Source: Allantophomopsis cytisporea
Taxonomy: Eukaryota; Ascomycota; Leotiomycetes; Phacidiales; Phacidiaceae
Reading direction: 5' to 3'
Length of the DNA: 64,000 nucleotides
Assembly: GCA_024752435.1 (NCBI GenBank)
Contig: CP103035.1
Coordinates: forward strand, 496,001-560,000
This document shows, piece by piece, positions 44,240-55,736 of this stretch. A model generated the notes under the pieces. That model saw nothing but the letters and a program-made list of their open reading frames with translations, was not told the origin of the DNA and did not search any database. How positions within the stretch are numbered: position 1 is the stretch's first letter; each line of letters opens with the position of its first letter. The position numbers and the translations under genes are program-made.

Positions 44240-45869
44240 CTATCTTGGCCCCTGAGGCGGCTGACTAGGTGGCATACTCATAGCCATAGCCATGGGTCCA
44301 CCAATCCCGCCGCCCATTTGCGGGCTCTGGCCTACAGGGCTAGCCTGCATCTGACTCGATTTCGGTCGTGGAGCCTGTCCCATAGCCATATTGTTCAGTC
44401 CACCCATTCCACCACCCATGCCTCCCATTGCGGGATTAGTCATGCCGGATTGTCCGCCCTGCTGTTGCCCCTGTCCCTGGCCTTGGTTCTGACCTTGCCC
44501 TCCTCCAGACTTCTGCCCTTGCGTGTTCTGAATTGGGGGCTCCCGTTTTGGATCAACGCCGGGGAAGAGCGCGTGTAGTCTCTTGTAAGATTCTTGGAGT
44601 GCGGGAATAGTGGAAGCAGAGTCTGTAAGAGAATCGGTCTTTGGGGAGTCAGGCATTGGAGGAGCCGACATCCATGCTGGGTGAGGAGGAATTTGACTGA
44701 GTGGTTTATGGGATCGGTCTGCGATTGCGGCAAGGTAAGCTAAGTTTGCTTGTAGACGGCGCATACAGCTGTTTGAGTTGTTAGATAGTATCCTTGTATT
44801 GAACTTGCGTGACACTTACTCAAGGTAGGATTTCTGCTGGGTGGACTTCTCTCCTGTTTTATCCTCCGCGTTTTCTTTCTTCTTCTCGGCAGTATCTTGG
44901 GAGATTCTCATGAGCTCCATCAATAGATCTCGGTTGATATCTAAAAGCAGCGTAACACGTTCTTTCTCTCGCGATTCAGAGGCTGGAGACAATGGAGGTG
45001 GGAAGTTCGGTGTCTGGGGTGTCTTTTGTTGTCCTTGAGCAGGATTAGCCTGCTGAGGTGTGGGTTGATTTGGAAGATGTGGCGCCGGCTGGGGAGTATG
45101 AAGTTGTTGAGGGTGTGGAGGAGGAGGCGCAAACTGAGGATGCGCATGCGTAGGAGTACTGTTCTGTGGAGGCATATTATATTGCCCTTGACGCTGTGGG
45201 GTATTGCTTTGTGGGGGAGGTTGCATGGCGCGTTGTTGTGGATGCATATTCGGCATGCCTTGAGGATTCATATTGTAGTTTGGTGCGCCGCCTGGCATGA
45301 ATTGTTGATGAGGCTGACCAGAAGTTGGGGTTGGAATCGATGCGCCGTATGGAGAGGATGTATACGGAGTCTGGTACTGTGGCATTCCTGGGAGAGAGAG
45401 AGAAGGTACATTAGTGAATGCAGTCGCATGGAAATAAAGTTCGCACAGCTGAGGGGGGAACTGTCAAGGGAGACGCAACGCGACATGAAGCTTTTCGGGA
45501 AGCGATGAGGCTCAGTAGTAGATGCACATTTGAGGTGTTCATTCGATGATGGATCGCATAGTAGCGCACACCGGGCGTAGCCAGCAAGACAGAGAGGAAG
45601 GAGGATCAGGATGTGAGTGGTTGCGTACCGGCTGTCACATTGTTCTGTGGAGGAGCACCCATCTGCGCCATGCCGCCATTCTGCATCATACCTGCACCGT
45701 TGGCGCCCATGGGCATTCCATTCGGCTGGCCATATGGGCTCCCATATTGGTTTGGATTGAACATCATATGTTGTTGCTGATGTTGCTGAGGATTTTGTGG
45801 AAGCTGCGCGCCATTGAATGCGCCGGGATTCGCATTCGGGTTTGGATTGCCGTAGTTGGGGGCGTACAT
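44240..45869 (-). CDS. SS18/SSXT-like (Snf11-like) chromatin-remodelling co-regulator, Gln/Pro-rich
   Basis: Exons 45869-45629, 45387-44820 and 44768-44240 encode 445 residues. Most of the protein is low-complexity Gln/Pro/Asn/Met/Gly. One conserved block at about residues 220-290 stands out: LLLDINRDLLMELMRISQDT, a charged spacer, then YLDCMRRLQANLAYLAAIAD spliced across intron 2. The pattern of a helix ending in L/MELMRI, then a second helix with LxxNLxYLAxIAD, is that of the SSXT domain of SS18 and of yeast Snf11, which join the SWI/SNF (BAF) complex. The fungal protein inserts about 25 residues between the helices. Role in SWI/SNF is inference from that domain. The Gly/Gln/Met-rich C-terminus resembles SS18's QPGY-like activation tail only in composition. 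Start ATG 45869 gives MYAPNYGNPNPN. Confidence 0.7.
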
Positions 45870-46250
45870 GATTGCTGATGGTATTTGTTGCTGCAGGTGT
45901 GGTACTGGGATATGCTTGGGTATGTAGGTGATAGGCTATGATGAAGGGAGGATTGGGGATGCATCCATGGTGTGGGAGGGCGGTTCTTTTTCCTTTTTTT
46001 TTTGGACGCTTGGCCTTGTTACTTGATGCTGGGATGAGCTGGTTGGCGGGTTTTTTGAAGGGGGATTTTTAGATTTTAGGTTGTATTTCGGTTTAGATGA
46101 TGATGGATAATGACTGTAGAGATGAGTTATGTATAATATCTGTGTGTGTATATATATATGTATGTATGTATGTGAAGGTGAAGGTGAATATGAAAGCGAA
46201 AGCGGGAGCGAAAGCGAATGTAATGGTGAATGTTATGAGTATTGAGGTGT

Positions 46251-46294
46251 TGAGTAAGGTCTAGTAAGGTAGAGTAAGGTAGAGTAAGGTAGAG
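46251..46294. repeat. 10-bp tandem array, unit AGAGTAAGGT
   Basis: Four units in exact register (TGAGTAAGGT, CTAGTAAGGT, then two AGAGTAAGGT). Confidence 0.92.
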
Positions 46295-46510
46295 AGAGTA
46301 TGACAAGGCTGAAGTGACGATATTGATGAAGTTGGGATGTGTTTCTTGATAGGCGAGTGCTTGTCGATACGTAGGAATTATATATATAATAAGAGGAGGT
46401 GTGTGGGTGGGTGCGTTGACGTCGATGTTGATGTTGTAAAGAGTAAAGAAGTGCTGGGCTGTTACAATGACTTGACTTGACGCGACTGTTAAAAGTGTAG
46501 ATACGGTGCT

Positions 46511-46550
46511 CCGTAGTCCACTCCAGTCCAGTTCAGTCCAGTTCAGTCCA
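46511..46550. repeat. 10-bp tandem array, unit GTTCAGTCCA
   Basis: Four units in register (CCGTAGTCCA, CTCCAGTCCA, GTTCAGTCCA twice), followed by related AATCCGTAGTC copies. Confidence 0.9.
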
Positions 46551-47721
46551 ATCCGTAGTCCGTACGTAGTCCACTACCTAGGTAAGGTACATAAGGTACA
46601 TAATGCAGGCACATAAAAGCTAAGGTAGACAGACAAACGTTTTGTGTCTGTGCTGCTGTTCTGCTGTTCTGCTTGTTCATCTGAAAGTCTATAAACTTGT
46701 GATGTTATCAATACTCTACATAACTTTGCCACAACTCCCTTCAGCCTTTATATAATGTGGAACTGCACACACTAGATGATAGAGAGCTGTCAATATATCA
46801 AGCTACAATATTATCATACATCTTCTCATCCCTAGTGAGATCAATCAATAGCAAGCACCAATGAATCCCCCTCATTTCTTGCCCTGATAAGGTGCGACGG
46901 AGCGAATAAACAAGACCGGCCAACGCCTCAACGGTACCCGGTGACACTTATGCACGACATCCCGGGCCATGGCTTGGTCCCCCTCAACGAAAGACAGCTA
47001 CTAGGTATATAAGTACCTTAAGTACTTACGATCATAGCCGCACTGCAAACGAGCTCTGAACAGGGCTGTAAAGGCATGAGTGTATGTACACTACCAGGAG
47101 CATTTGTCTCTGAGTTAACACTGTTTCTTATTCCCGGATATGTTATTTTCAGCCAAAGAAAACCCTATATCTGTATCTTCCAAGAACATGTGAAAGGTTC
47201 CAGAAAGACTTAGTAACATGCTCAGAGTTGATTTAGTAGGTTTTTGACAGATATCCCGCCACCTCGGGCTCAAAAAAGAAGAATGAAGGAAGGAAGATGG
47301 CCAAAGAGATCATAATCTACCGGGCAGATCCCTAGTACGAAATATGACGATCATCTTCTACATTTCGATCAATGAATAGACTGATATCCTATGGAACCTA
47401 AGCCAGCCTTTTCGCTAAACAAAGATTCCTGACTTGACAACTTCTTACGTATATGATAGGCACAACGCTTATAACATCATGGTAAGCATGCGGACTTCAC
47501 TTGCAGATAAAACTATCAATACTTGATTTCAACGTCAAACATTACAGCCATAGAGTTATTTCTATGATATTTGATTATGAGTAGTAGTATCTGGACGAAA
47601 TTCCCATAGTAAAAGGCTGACTTTTTAAATAAGTTACCCGGGAAACAATTTTGAGGCTGTTGTTGCGGGCATAGTTCACAGTATTGCAACGTCATGGCCT
47701 CTCGATACAATCCACAAAATG

Positions 47722-48132
47722 TCAAGATGACCGAGAAATTCGAAAGTTCGACCCCTCCTTTTCAGTATCGGTAGTTCTCGACCTGGAGAGTATCTTCCAA
47801 AAGTCCATATGCACCAAAGCAGCAGTGTGAATCATCAAGGACTTCATACCAGCCTTGATAGACTCGGGCTCTTTAGCAGAATACTGTTGGCATTTATTCA
47901 ATATATTAAGTCTGGTTTCTTCTAAGCACATATATCATATTCGTACAAGGATACGTCATGATAACAACTTGTGAAAGGCTCTCGCGTTTTCAGAGGAATT
48001 ACTCGGTGAAGATGAATCAAGCGACGAACACTTGCGCCTCCTGTGCCATATACGCCACGTCTTGAGCCAGAGCTGAAAACCCGGTAATTTCGTAACACCC
48101 TGATAGGAGCCAAAATGAGGCTCGATTCAATT
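47722..48132 (-). pseudogene. Probable gene relic: two same-frame coding-like segments broken by in-frame TGA codons
   Basis: On the minus strand two segments in one reading frame look coding: about 48132-47959 (YQGVTKLPGFQLWLKTWRIW, then basic RRRK and a Ser-rich run, then ARAFHKLL) and about 47931-47722 (EETRLNILNKCQQYSAKEPE, AGMKSLMIHTAALVHMDFWK, ending in TGA). Between them are two TGA codons within 14 codons, and an upstream TGA precedes the first segment. I found no GT-AG pair that removes both stops and keeps the frame. Codons in the second part favour G/C endings as in the neighbouring genes. A decayed gene or an unresolved intron both fit; the family is not recognised. Confidence 0.3.
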
Positions 48133-49454
48133 GGAAAGATTGACATATAGAGAATAAGGAAAGAATGCATGACTTTCCGAGGACAGCAGAACATTCTGAT
48201 AATTTGTCAAGAGAAGAATGAAAGATATTGAAGTCACTCTCTCTTGAGAGTATGGTTAGATATAAGATCCTGTACTACTCAATATCAGATGGACCGCTTT
48301 TAGGTTTGGGTTTGAGATCGACAAATGTTATTCCTTAACTGGGGGTCCCATGCGTTGAACCTCGCCAAAGGTTTGTCATTTTGTCATGAGATACGTATAT
48401 GCATTGTAATATGCAAGCTTACCATGTCAATAGCGATTTTAGGTCTCGAGAAAATGTTTCCATAAGAAAAGGTTTCTAATACTAACGAATTACGAGTCTC
48501 GAGCATGTTATTCCAAATAATACAAAGACTCAACTTGTCGACACGAAATGAAAGGTTCTAGAATGTCAATAATGAAAAGCTTCTTTATATTAATATGTGT
48601 ATTCTAGTGCTACTACGTACGTTTATTCGAGAAGAAGGATGCTCCGGATTAAACAAAAGCTTAAAAGATAGCGCACATCGAAACTTCCAGACACCATAAA
48701 GCATAATTTTGAGGTTATCGTGCATTACTGTATCATGCCTAACATCATCGACAATCAAGCCTCATGAAGACGAAACAGTTCAAGTTCGTAATAAGCAAGG
48801 GTAAAAACTAACAAGGTACTTGGTGTAAGAGTAAGTACTACGTAGGTAGGGAAGATAATTCAGCCTCCATGAGCTTTCATCGACAATATCGATCTGGTTC
48901 GCGCTAAAACTCGCATCTTGTTGCCAAAAGCCGTTAGTCTACACATTTCTTGTTTCCCCCCGTTGCTCAGGTGCTCCAAAGCTTGACCAAAGAAGTACAA
49001 AGGTTGGTACAAGTACACGTACAATAGGCGCGCTCGAATCGCTCCCCGCTGCGGTACTGCACCAACACTCCACAATGCTGATGTCATGTGATAATATGAG
49101 AATGTGCCCCGGCTTTCCCAACTGGTAATACTGTACTTATTCCGCACACTTTGGATTGTTGCAAGACTGCTCCCTTATGAATACCTAGATGGTCTATCGA
49201 TATGTCCCTATCCTTTTGGATCTGTTGCTGACAGAGAGCAACCATCCTTATAGCGACGGACAACGGCGGTTTGAGAAGTAGATGGTCTTCGTTCGTGCGA
49301 GAGTCGAGACAGCAGATCGCTCTCCTTATGATCTCACAACATACACTCTCACACCTCGGAACTTTTTGGAGTATGGAGCAGCAGCAGCAGCAAAGTCAAT
49401 TGCTAATTCATTGTCCGATTTGCTGTTCAGTAATATCACGTGAGGTGTGCCGAT
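48133..49454. other. Promoter-side gap of the Zn2Cys6 gene, no gene recognised
   Basis: AT-rich. A GCA/CAG trinucleotide run lies at 49377-49392 and a TCACGTGA palindrome at 49436-49443. Confidence 0.5.
49436..49443. promoter_or_regulatory. TCACGTGA palindrome directly before the Zn2Cys6 start codon
   Basis: Perfect 8-bp bHLH-type core that ends 11 bases before ATG 49455. Position is seen; binding is inference. Confidence 0.3.
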
Positions 49455-51411
49455 ATGGTGGGCGTACCGGGCAAGAGCCAAGGTTGTAAGACTTGCAAGA
49501 AGCGGAAAATCAAGGTATGTATATAGCATTAATGTTTATCTATGATAACCGCACTATTCATTTACCAATCACCAGCGGTATGCTCATATTATCAATGTCG
49601 CCATACTTCCTTTCTCGTTGTTTTCTCATACATATATGAGTGTTCGGAATCCGAAACTAATTTTCAACAGTGTGATGAACGACGACCAGCATGCCGAAAC
49701 TGCACAACCAAAGGGCGGCAATGTGGAGGCTATGCAAGAGAATTAACATTTGTAAACCGCTTTTCTGACCCAACAGGAGGCGATTCTCCCATTTCTCCAG
49801 TATGGCAAGTGGAGCAAGCAAATTCCACAACCACATCTCGTTCCATTCAGAAACAACAACTCTCAGAAAAGCCCGCAGCCCACCCTCACTCAATAAGTAA
49901 TGTGTCCGTGTCTCGATATCAGTTTTTGTCACATTTCCTGAAATCATATATGCCGCTGGGTGAAAATGGCACAGGCGGGTTAACTCCTGCTGTCGGTTGG
50001 ATGCAAAAACTACCTGAGATTGTCGGTGATCATTTGGTTATGGACACCGCTGTCACAGCTCTAGCTTCGGGATATCTCGGGGTTTCGAAGAAGGATGGAG
50101 TACTTATCGAGGAGAGTCGTGCTCTGTATACGTCAGCTGTGAAGGAGCTTTTTGAAGCCACATCGAGTAAACCGCTCAAGATTGACGTTGGCATCTTGAT
50201 AGCCGTACAAGCTCTTGGACTATTTGAAGTTTGTACACGATCTTCTCCACCCATAAAATAATGCTGAAACCAAACAGCTCTTCGTCAATGCCGGCCGCTT
50301 TGGATGGACATCTCATACCGCCGGCGGAGCATGGCTCCTCCAACAACGCGGACCTGAAGGCATGAGTATAGATCTACTCCGTCGTTTTCGTCTTGTGGCC
50401 GTGAGTCTTCTACACCCTCCACATAGCACCAACTAATCTATCCAGGTCTGCGACTCAATCGGGCGCCGACGAGCAAGCTATTTCTCCGAACCGAAATGGC
50501 GATACACGCCGAACCTGCATGATATCGACAACGCGGATAACATGCGCGATGAGCTACTGGATATGATGATAGATATCCCCACGGTCCTCGAGCGTGCAGA
50601 CCAGCTCTCCCTAACCTCCTCTACCTTCTCCACCTCCCACCGCGTTGTCATCGCCACCACACTAACGCAATGCAGCGCGATCGAAAATTCCCTGCAGGAG
50701 TGGTTCGCGCGCCTACCAAAGCGCCTAGGCGTGTGCACCTGTTTCTGGGAGACCCTGGGCCCACGACGCCTCAAGAATGGCATTGAGAACGCCTTTCCCG
50801 GCGTCTTGCATTTCACAGATCTCAAGACTGCACAGCTGCATCAGCTTTACTGGGCTGCGTTAGTTACGCTTTATGGGGCCATGCATATGTTAATCCAATT
50901 AAGTGATATAGAAGTTAGCAATGAGGCCGATGAAGTTTGTGCACAACAACGGCAGGGGCAGGAAGCGTACCTCATGACGCCCTCGCCGTCTCTTACGCCG
51001 TCACCCCAAGAATTCTCCATCCCCGCACTCTTGAATAGCAGTCCCCCAACTTCATTACCACCCCTATCACCCCACACGCGCCAAACCCTCGTCACCCTTG
51101 CCTCATCCGCCGCCGCCTCCATCTGCAAAGCGCAATCCTATCTGATGAACCCCTCTTTCGGGGCTCTGGGGCCACAGAGCACAGTCTTTCCCCTGTGGAT
51201 TGCGAAACAATTCTACGAGACACAGGATGGACCCGCGCACGCGTGGTGCCAGCTGCAGTTCCGGCGGCTAGCGGACTGGGGGATCGGCAAGGCGGCACTG
51301 ATGGAACACTTGACGCGGCAGGGCTTCGCGGAGTTTGGGAAGACACGGACGCCTGGGCATATTGTTACTGCTGATGGGGAGGTTAGTGTGCGGAGGTTGA
51401 GTGAGGGTTAG
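49455..51411 (+). CDS. Zn2Cys6 binuclear-cluster transcription factor
   Basis: Exons 49455-49514, 49671-50228, 50278-50400 and 50446-51411 encode 568 residues. The zinc cluster is at residues 11-38: CKTCKKRKIKC split by intron 1, then DERRPACRNCTTKGRQC, matching Cx2Cx6Cx6Cx2Cx6C. The ATG at 49455 places MVGVPGKSQG before the first Cys, a usual start for the family. The rest is helical (fungal TF MHR-like or 'DUF3468-type' middle region) with TAGGAWLLQQRGPEG spanning exon 3, a motif common in regulators with a C-terminal helical domain. A Pro/Ser-rich linker lies near residues 440-480. Target genes are unknown. It faces the GEL gene convergently. Introns are 156, 49 and 45 nt; the first is the longest and lies inside the zinc cluster. 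Confidence 0.88.
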
Positions 51412-52104
51412 ATAGTGAGATGGAAGATGCTGAGGTTGAAATTATGGTGATGATGACTGATGGGGCGGAAGAGATCTCTTAATAAAGACTAGGACGAAAT
51501 GCCATGAGGGCGCGAGGGAGTGACAACGATTCAATGAATTTATCATGCGACTATGATTCTGGATCATGAACGCTATGAATTGAGATATATTGTGGTGGAG
51601 AGAGGAGATGAGATAAGTTATTGTCATGGAATAAAGACAATGTATAGCAAAACCTATATGTGTACCAATACCAATTGACGACATGATCTATTGGCATATA
51701 TCTATCATGAAGAGATGGGATACAAGATGCTTTTGTATGCCGATACTACTGAATTCCTAGATCTATCACACATCCTTTTCTTGTCCCCCAGATGATCCTT
51801 AAAACTTTGACAAAGAATCTAACATTTGACATCGTCTCTAAAGGAAACACAGAAACACAGATTCGCTATGCGAATGCATGAGAATGTATTCAAACTTAGA
51901 ATGGAGACAGAGTAATCAGCAAGACCAGCTCTACTATTAGCCTTCAAAGTACCAGAACCTATTTCCACTACCATACCCACTTCCAAAAGAAATCATAGCA
52001 AACGAATCCCCTTTTCCCATCCCTATCCGTTCATACCCCCCTTCGTGCCTCTCATTTTAATTTTCCATGCCCCTCCATTAGTTCTATCTTCTTACTTCAT
52101 CCAT
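51412..52104. other. Convergent 3' region between the Zn2Cys6 and GH72 genes
   Basis: About 690 bp of AT-rich sequence. No gene or notable repeat seen. Confidence 0.5.
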
Positions 52105-53617
52105 CTACAACATCCAAAGCGCTCCCAGCCCAACAACTCCCCAAGCCAGCATGCCCACATCCTCAGCAGCAACTCTTCCCGCATCGCCCTTCTTAGTAGC
52201 CGACGCACTAGCCGCTGTTGAAGAGTGCGTGGCCGTGACAGTGACCGATCCAGAACCTGGCGTAGCAGTTCCACTCGAGCCGGTAGTATCATTACCAGCT
52301 TCTTGGGATCCTGCACCAGTCAATCCTGGCCCGGTACCGGCGCCTGCAGTCATATAATGCTCTGCAGCAGATGGAAGAGCGGGGAGATCGTCGTTGGTAA
52401 TATTCCAGTCTGAATTTGCTGATGGACAGGATACCGAGGCGGTAGTGGAAGTTGCACCGCCGTTGCCGGTTGGGTCGGTGGCAGTGCTGTAGGCGGTCTT
52501 GAGGTAGTTGAAGCCGGAGTTCGTGACTACTGATGAGCCATCAATAGAAACGATGCCAAAACCGTTGCCCTCGTCCGAATATTCGTATACCAAACCACCA
52601 GAAAAGACGGAGGACATGTTGGTGCTATAGAGGGAGCCTACTTCTTCAAAGGTACGGCCATTGGTTATGCAGCCAAATTCTGACATGCTGTTGGGTTTGA
52701 TTAGCTTCGATAGTTTGAAGATGTGTATTATCACTTGGACTCACAAGAGGGGAATTCCGTAGTCAGTATAGTTTTTCACAAGTGTGTCCCAACCGGAAAC
52801 GGTGAAGGATGAAGGATCACACCAGGAATAATCATTGATGGAGTAGAAGTCTACTCGCTCATCACTTGTGCCACAGTTAAGATAATCAGCCAGAATCTCC
52901 TGATTGGATGATACATCTGCAGCAGAATATCCGACGGGAATGGCACGATATCCCTGGCTTCCGATGTACTGTTTCATATCACGACCAACGGCCTTGATAT
53001 ATGGTGCACAATCAGTAGTCGAGGGGTCGTTGATAACCTCGTTTCCAGAGAGGAAGGCCAGAGTGTTGTCATAACTCTGGAAAGCATCAATGGTGGCAAA
53101 GACGCTCTGTAAATATACACTATTGTATGAGACTGATGGGTCATTGCGATTGATGGAGTAGAGAGAGTTATCGGTATCAAGAACGAGGTAGATACCGGCG
53201 TCTGCAAGGGCGTTCATGCAAGCATCGTGGTTTGCTGAGTTGTCAACCGTGTAGACTCGAATAGTGTTGATTCCCAACTGTTGAAAATAGGGAATATCAC
53301 GCTTGCAAACCGACTCATCGGCAAGAGGATCTGAAGCTCCCGAAGCACCACCTTGAATTTCACAATCAGACGACATCTGATACAACTGGTGATTGAGACA
53401 TACCCGGTTGATAGTCCAGACCTCGGATGTAAAATCGATCAGTTCCATTGTAGAATGCTATGAATCATTAGCATTCCTCAAGTCACTTGGCAGCAATGCG
53501 GAAATTTAACAGACCATTTCCAGTAATTGTGACAGCGGTGAGGGCTGCATGTGCAGTTCTCACAATTGCACAGAGCGTGAGCAAGGCCGTCGCCTGTAGA
53601 GAAGGATTTCCGAACAT
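52105..53617 (-). CDS. GPI-anchored 1,3-beta-glucanosyltransferase, GH72 (Gel/Gas family)
   Basis: Exons 53617-53515, 53457-53404, 53351-52745 and 52687-52105 encode 448 residues. Residues 1-24 (MFGNPSLQATALLTLCAIVR...) are a signal peptide. The small 54-nt exon 2 carries FYNGTDRFYIRGLDYQPG, the start of the GH72 fold, and exon 3 continues with DPLADESVCKRDI. The acid/base is Glu157 in SGNEVIND and the nucleophile Glu258 in SEFGC; the spacing of 101 equals that of the family. The rest of the domain is followed by a Ser/Thr/Gly-rich stretch and a C-terminal hydrophobic GPI signal. No X8/CBM43 Cys-rich module follows, so it is a GH72-minus type. The enzyme elongates and branches wall beta-1,3-glucan at the cell surface. 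The first donor (GTCTGT) is unusual, but all three junctions are in frame. Confidence 0.93.
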
Positions 53618-55736
53618 CTTCTGGGGTAGCGAAGGTATTTCCGTTCGTTGGTGGTTTGATCTGATTTATCGAGAGCCAGCGATTGGACGAAGATGGACAA
53701 TTGATGAAGAACGAGTGTCTTTTTGGAATCAGAAACGCAAGAAATTGTACACGGCGATACAATGACAGTGAATGGATTCGAGATGTCGAAGAAGTGAAAG
53801 GGATGTCGAAGGATACGAGGGAGGAGGGTAGAACGAGGTAGAGTACTCACTGCAGGTGGGCAGGTAATAATATGTGGTTTCCCTTCACCATACACACCAT
53901 ATACACCACCACCAGCAAATAATAGCTAATGGAGTGTGCCCACCTTTCACTAGCCGGGCAGTGAGGTTTGCGTATGCGGTGATGCTTTCCTCTTAGTGCA
54001 GGAGGAGCATGCGTCCAATTCTCTACGTACCGTGTGCTACTGAGGTACTCGTACGGATTGATTCTCATACGATAGAAAGATATTATCATACTGACGCATA
54101 CAACATAAAGACAAGTCCATGAGAGCTGCATCAATTCATTCAAGGATGATATATATTATTTGATCTGATCGGACCTTGCTGCCCATCGTTGCCTCTCGGT
54201 CACTTTTTCCGTTGGTTTGTTCGTCCTTATTCCTTTCTTGAAAGCATAAGCATAAGCTTCTTTCTCACGTCTATATATCTTGTTCTCAGCTTTCTCTTGC
54301 TGGGCACGGGCTGAATTGCCAAGGCCGCGATGTTTGTGGAGGATTGGCCGCTTGCTGCTCTCCCGCAAATACTGGCCGCTGTTTTAGATGACCCCGCAAG
54401 CAGCCAAGACTCACAACTCCGCGTTTGCTGTTGCTTCATTATTGCTGGCTGCTTTTTCATTCGTTACGTTCACATCAATTCCCTTATATTTCTTCTTTTC
54501 CTGTTTCATGACGACGTATCTGTAGAATGATACGACAACCTTCATCTCACCCCTCCTCTTTATTAATAATAATGCTACGAGATCGTCTTAACACCGTTGC
54601 CCAGGATAATGAATCCCGGTAGCTATTCCTGGAGCGAAGAATAGACGACTCATGCTTCGCCCGCTACTACTGTATATAGTGTATTCTAAAGTAGGTACTT
54701 AAGTACCGTACCTTGTCCAGCTACTGCCAGCTTCATTCTCAGTAGAATCTGTAGCTTACCTTGCCGCACTTTGCCGTACACTCTTGAAGATTGTTAGATA
54801 GTAAAACTTGCATTAGGTACCTTAGTTGGCCGTGTATTGTGTAGGCTAACTGCTTGGTAAGGCCTCATTGGCTTATCAGAGTTTTCAAATGATGATTCAG
54901 CTTTCCTTTGACTCTGTAATCGCTCAGTCTTGATCCTTGTTGTTTTGCTGAGCGGAGTGTTTAGATAGCCACTGTGAGAATCTATCTACTTCTTCACCAT
55001 TGACACTGTCCGTTGCCATTTGAAACAAAACATTTCATGACATGCATGAAACTTTGAAGCAGTTCGAGACGTCAAAAGCACTGGTTGCAAGAAGTCAGCT
55101 CGGCAGTACATATGAAAACACCTTATAGTACTTATGATAGATAGGAAGGTCAGATATAGTTAATGCATGTCGCTCGCTGGATTGTCTCGATCAATGAACG
55201 ATGAGAAGTACAAGTAACAGAAAATTGACAAAGTATGAATAGTCGTAGAGTTGAAATCAAGCTCAAGCTCAAGCTCACAAGGCGAAAAGACAGTATGATA
55301 TATCGAGGCTCGGCAAGAAATGATAATCACATGTAGAGTCACAGTCCTTACAGAACATGTCTCAACGGCTCGCCGTTGAGAAGGTACGGGAAGTCGGGAA
55401 GTTGACAGGGAGAAGTCGGAGTCGGCAGAAATGCACACTCAAAGCCTAACACCTCAGGCAATCAATCTCACCACACATCGGACAAAAGAATCACCGATTA
55501 TCCGCTGCAGAAACATTATCATTCACCGCTTCTGCCCCACACCGCTCTCGCTTCATAGCCAATAGTGACGGATCATATGCGATGCAGCCCGAGGTGTCCC
55601 TGGCATACAAACGGGCGGGCGTCATTCACATTCACCAGGCTATCAACATCCCACAGCCAATTTACAAAGACTTGATCGTCCACCTTTCTCCCAACCACAA
55701 TACCATTCTGTCACACAATTTTACCATCTGCACAGC
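53618..55736. other. Intergenic region between divergent GH72 and GTR1 genes
   Basis: About 2.1 kb. A short CAAGCT hexamer array lies at 55257-55278. No gene recognised; open frames are short and unlike known families. Confidence 0.5.
55257..55278. repeat. (CAAGCT)n hexanucleotide array
   Basis: Between three and four units. Confidence 0.9.

Larger units (their letters stand above)
45870..47700. other. Intergenic region left of the relic, with short tandem repeats
   Basis: Upstream region of the SSXT-like gene: hexamer-like GAAGGTGAAG/GAAAGC runs near 46173-46230 and two 10-bp arrays (listed separately). Beyond 46600 it is AT-rich and featureless. No intact gene recognised. Confidence 0.5.

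Noticed and set aside
43778..44578. 266-codon plus-strand open frame
   Set aside because: Its second half is antisense to the SSXT-like gene, and the first half is low-complexity with no recognisable domain.
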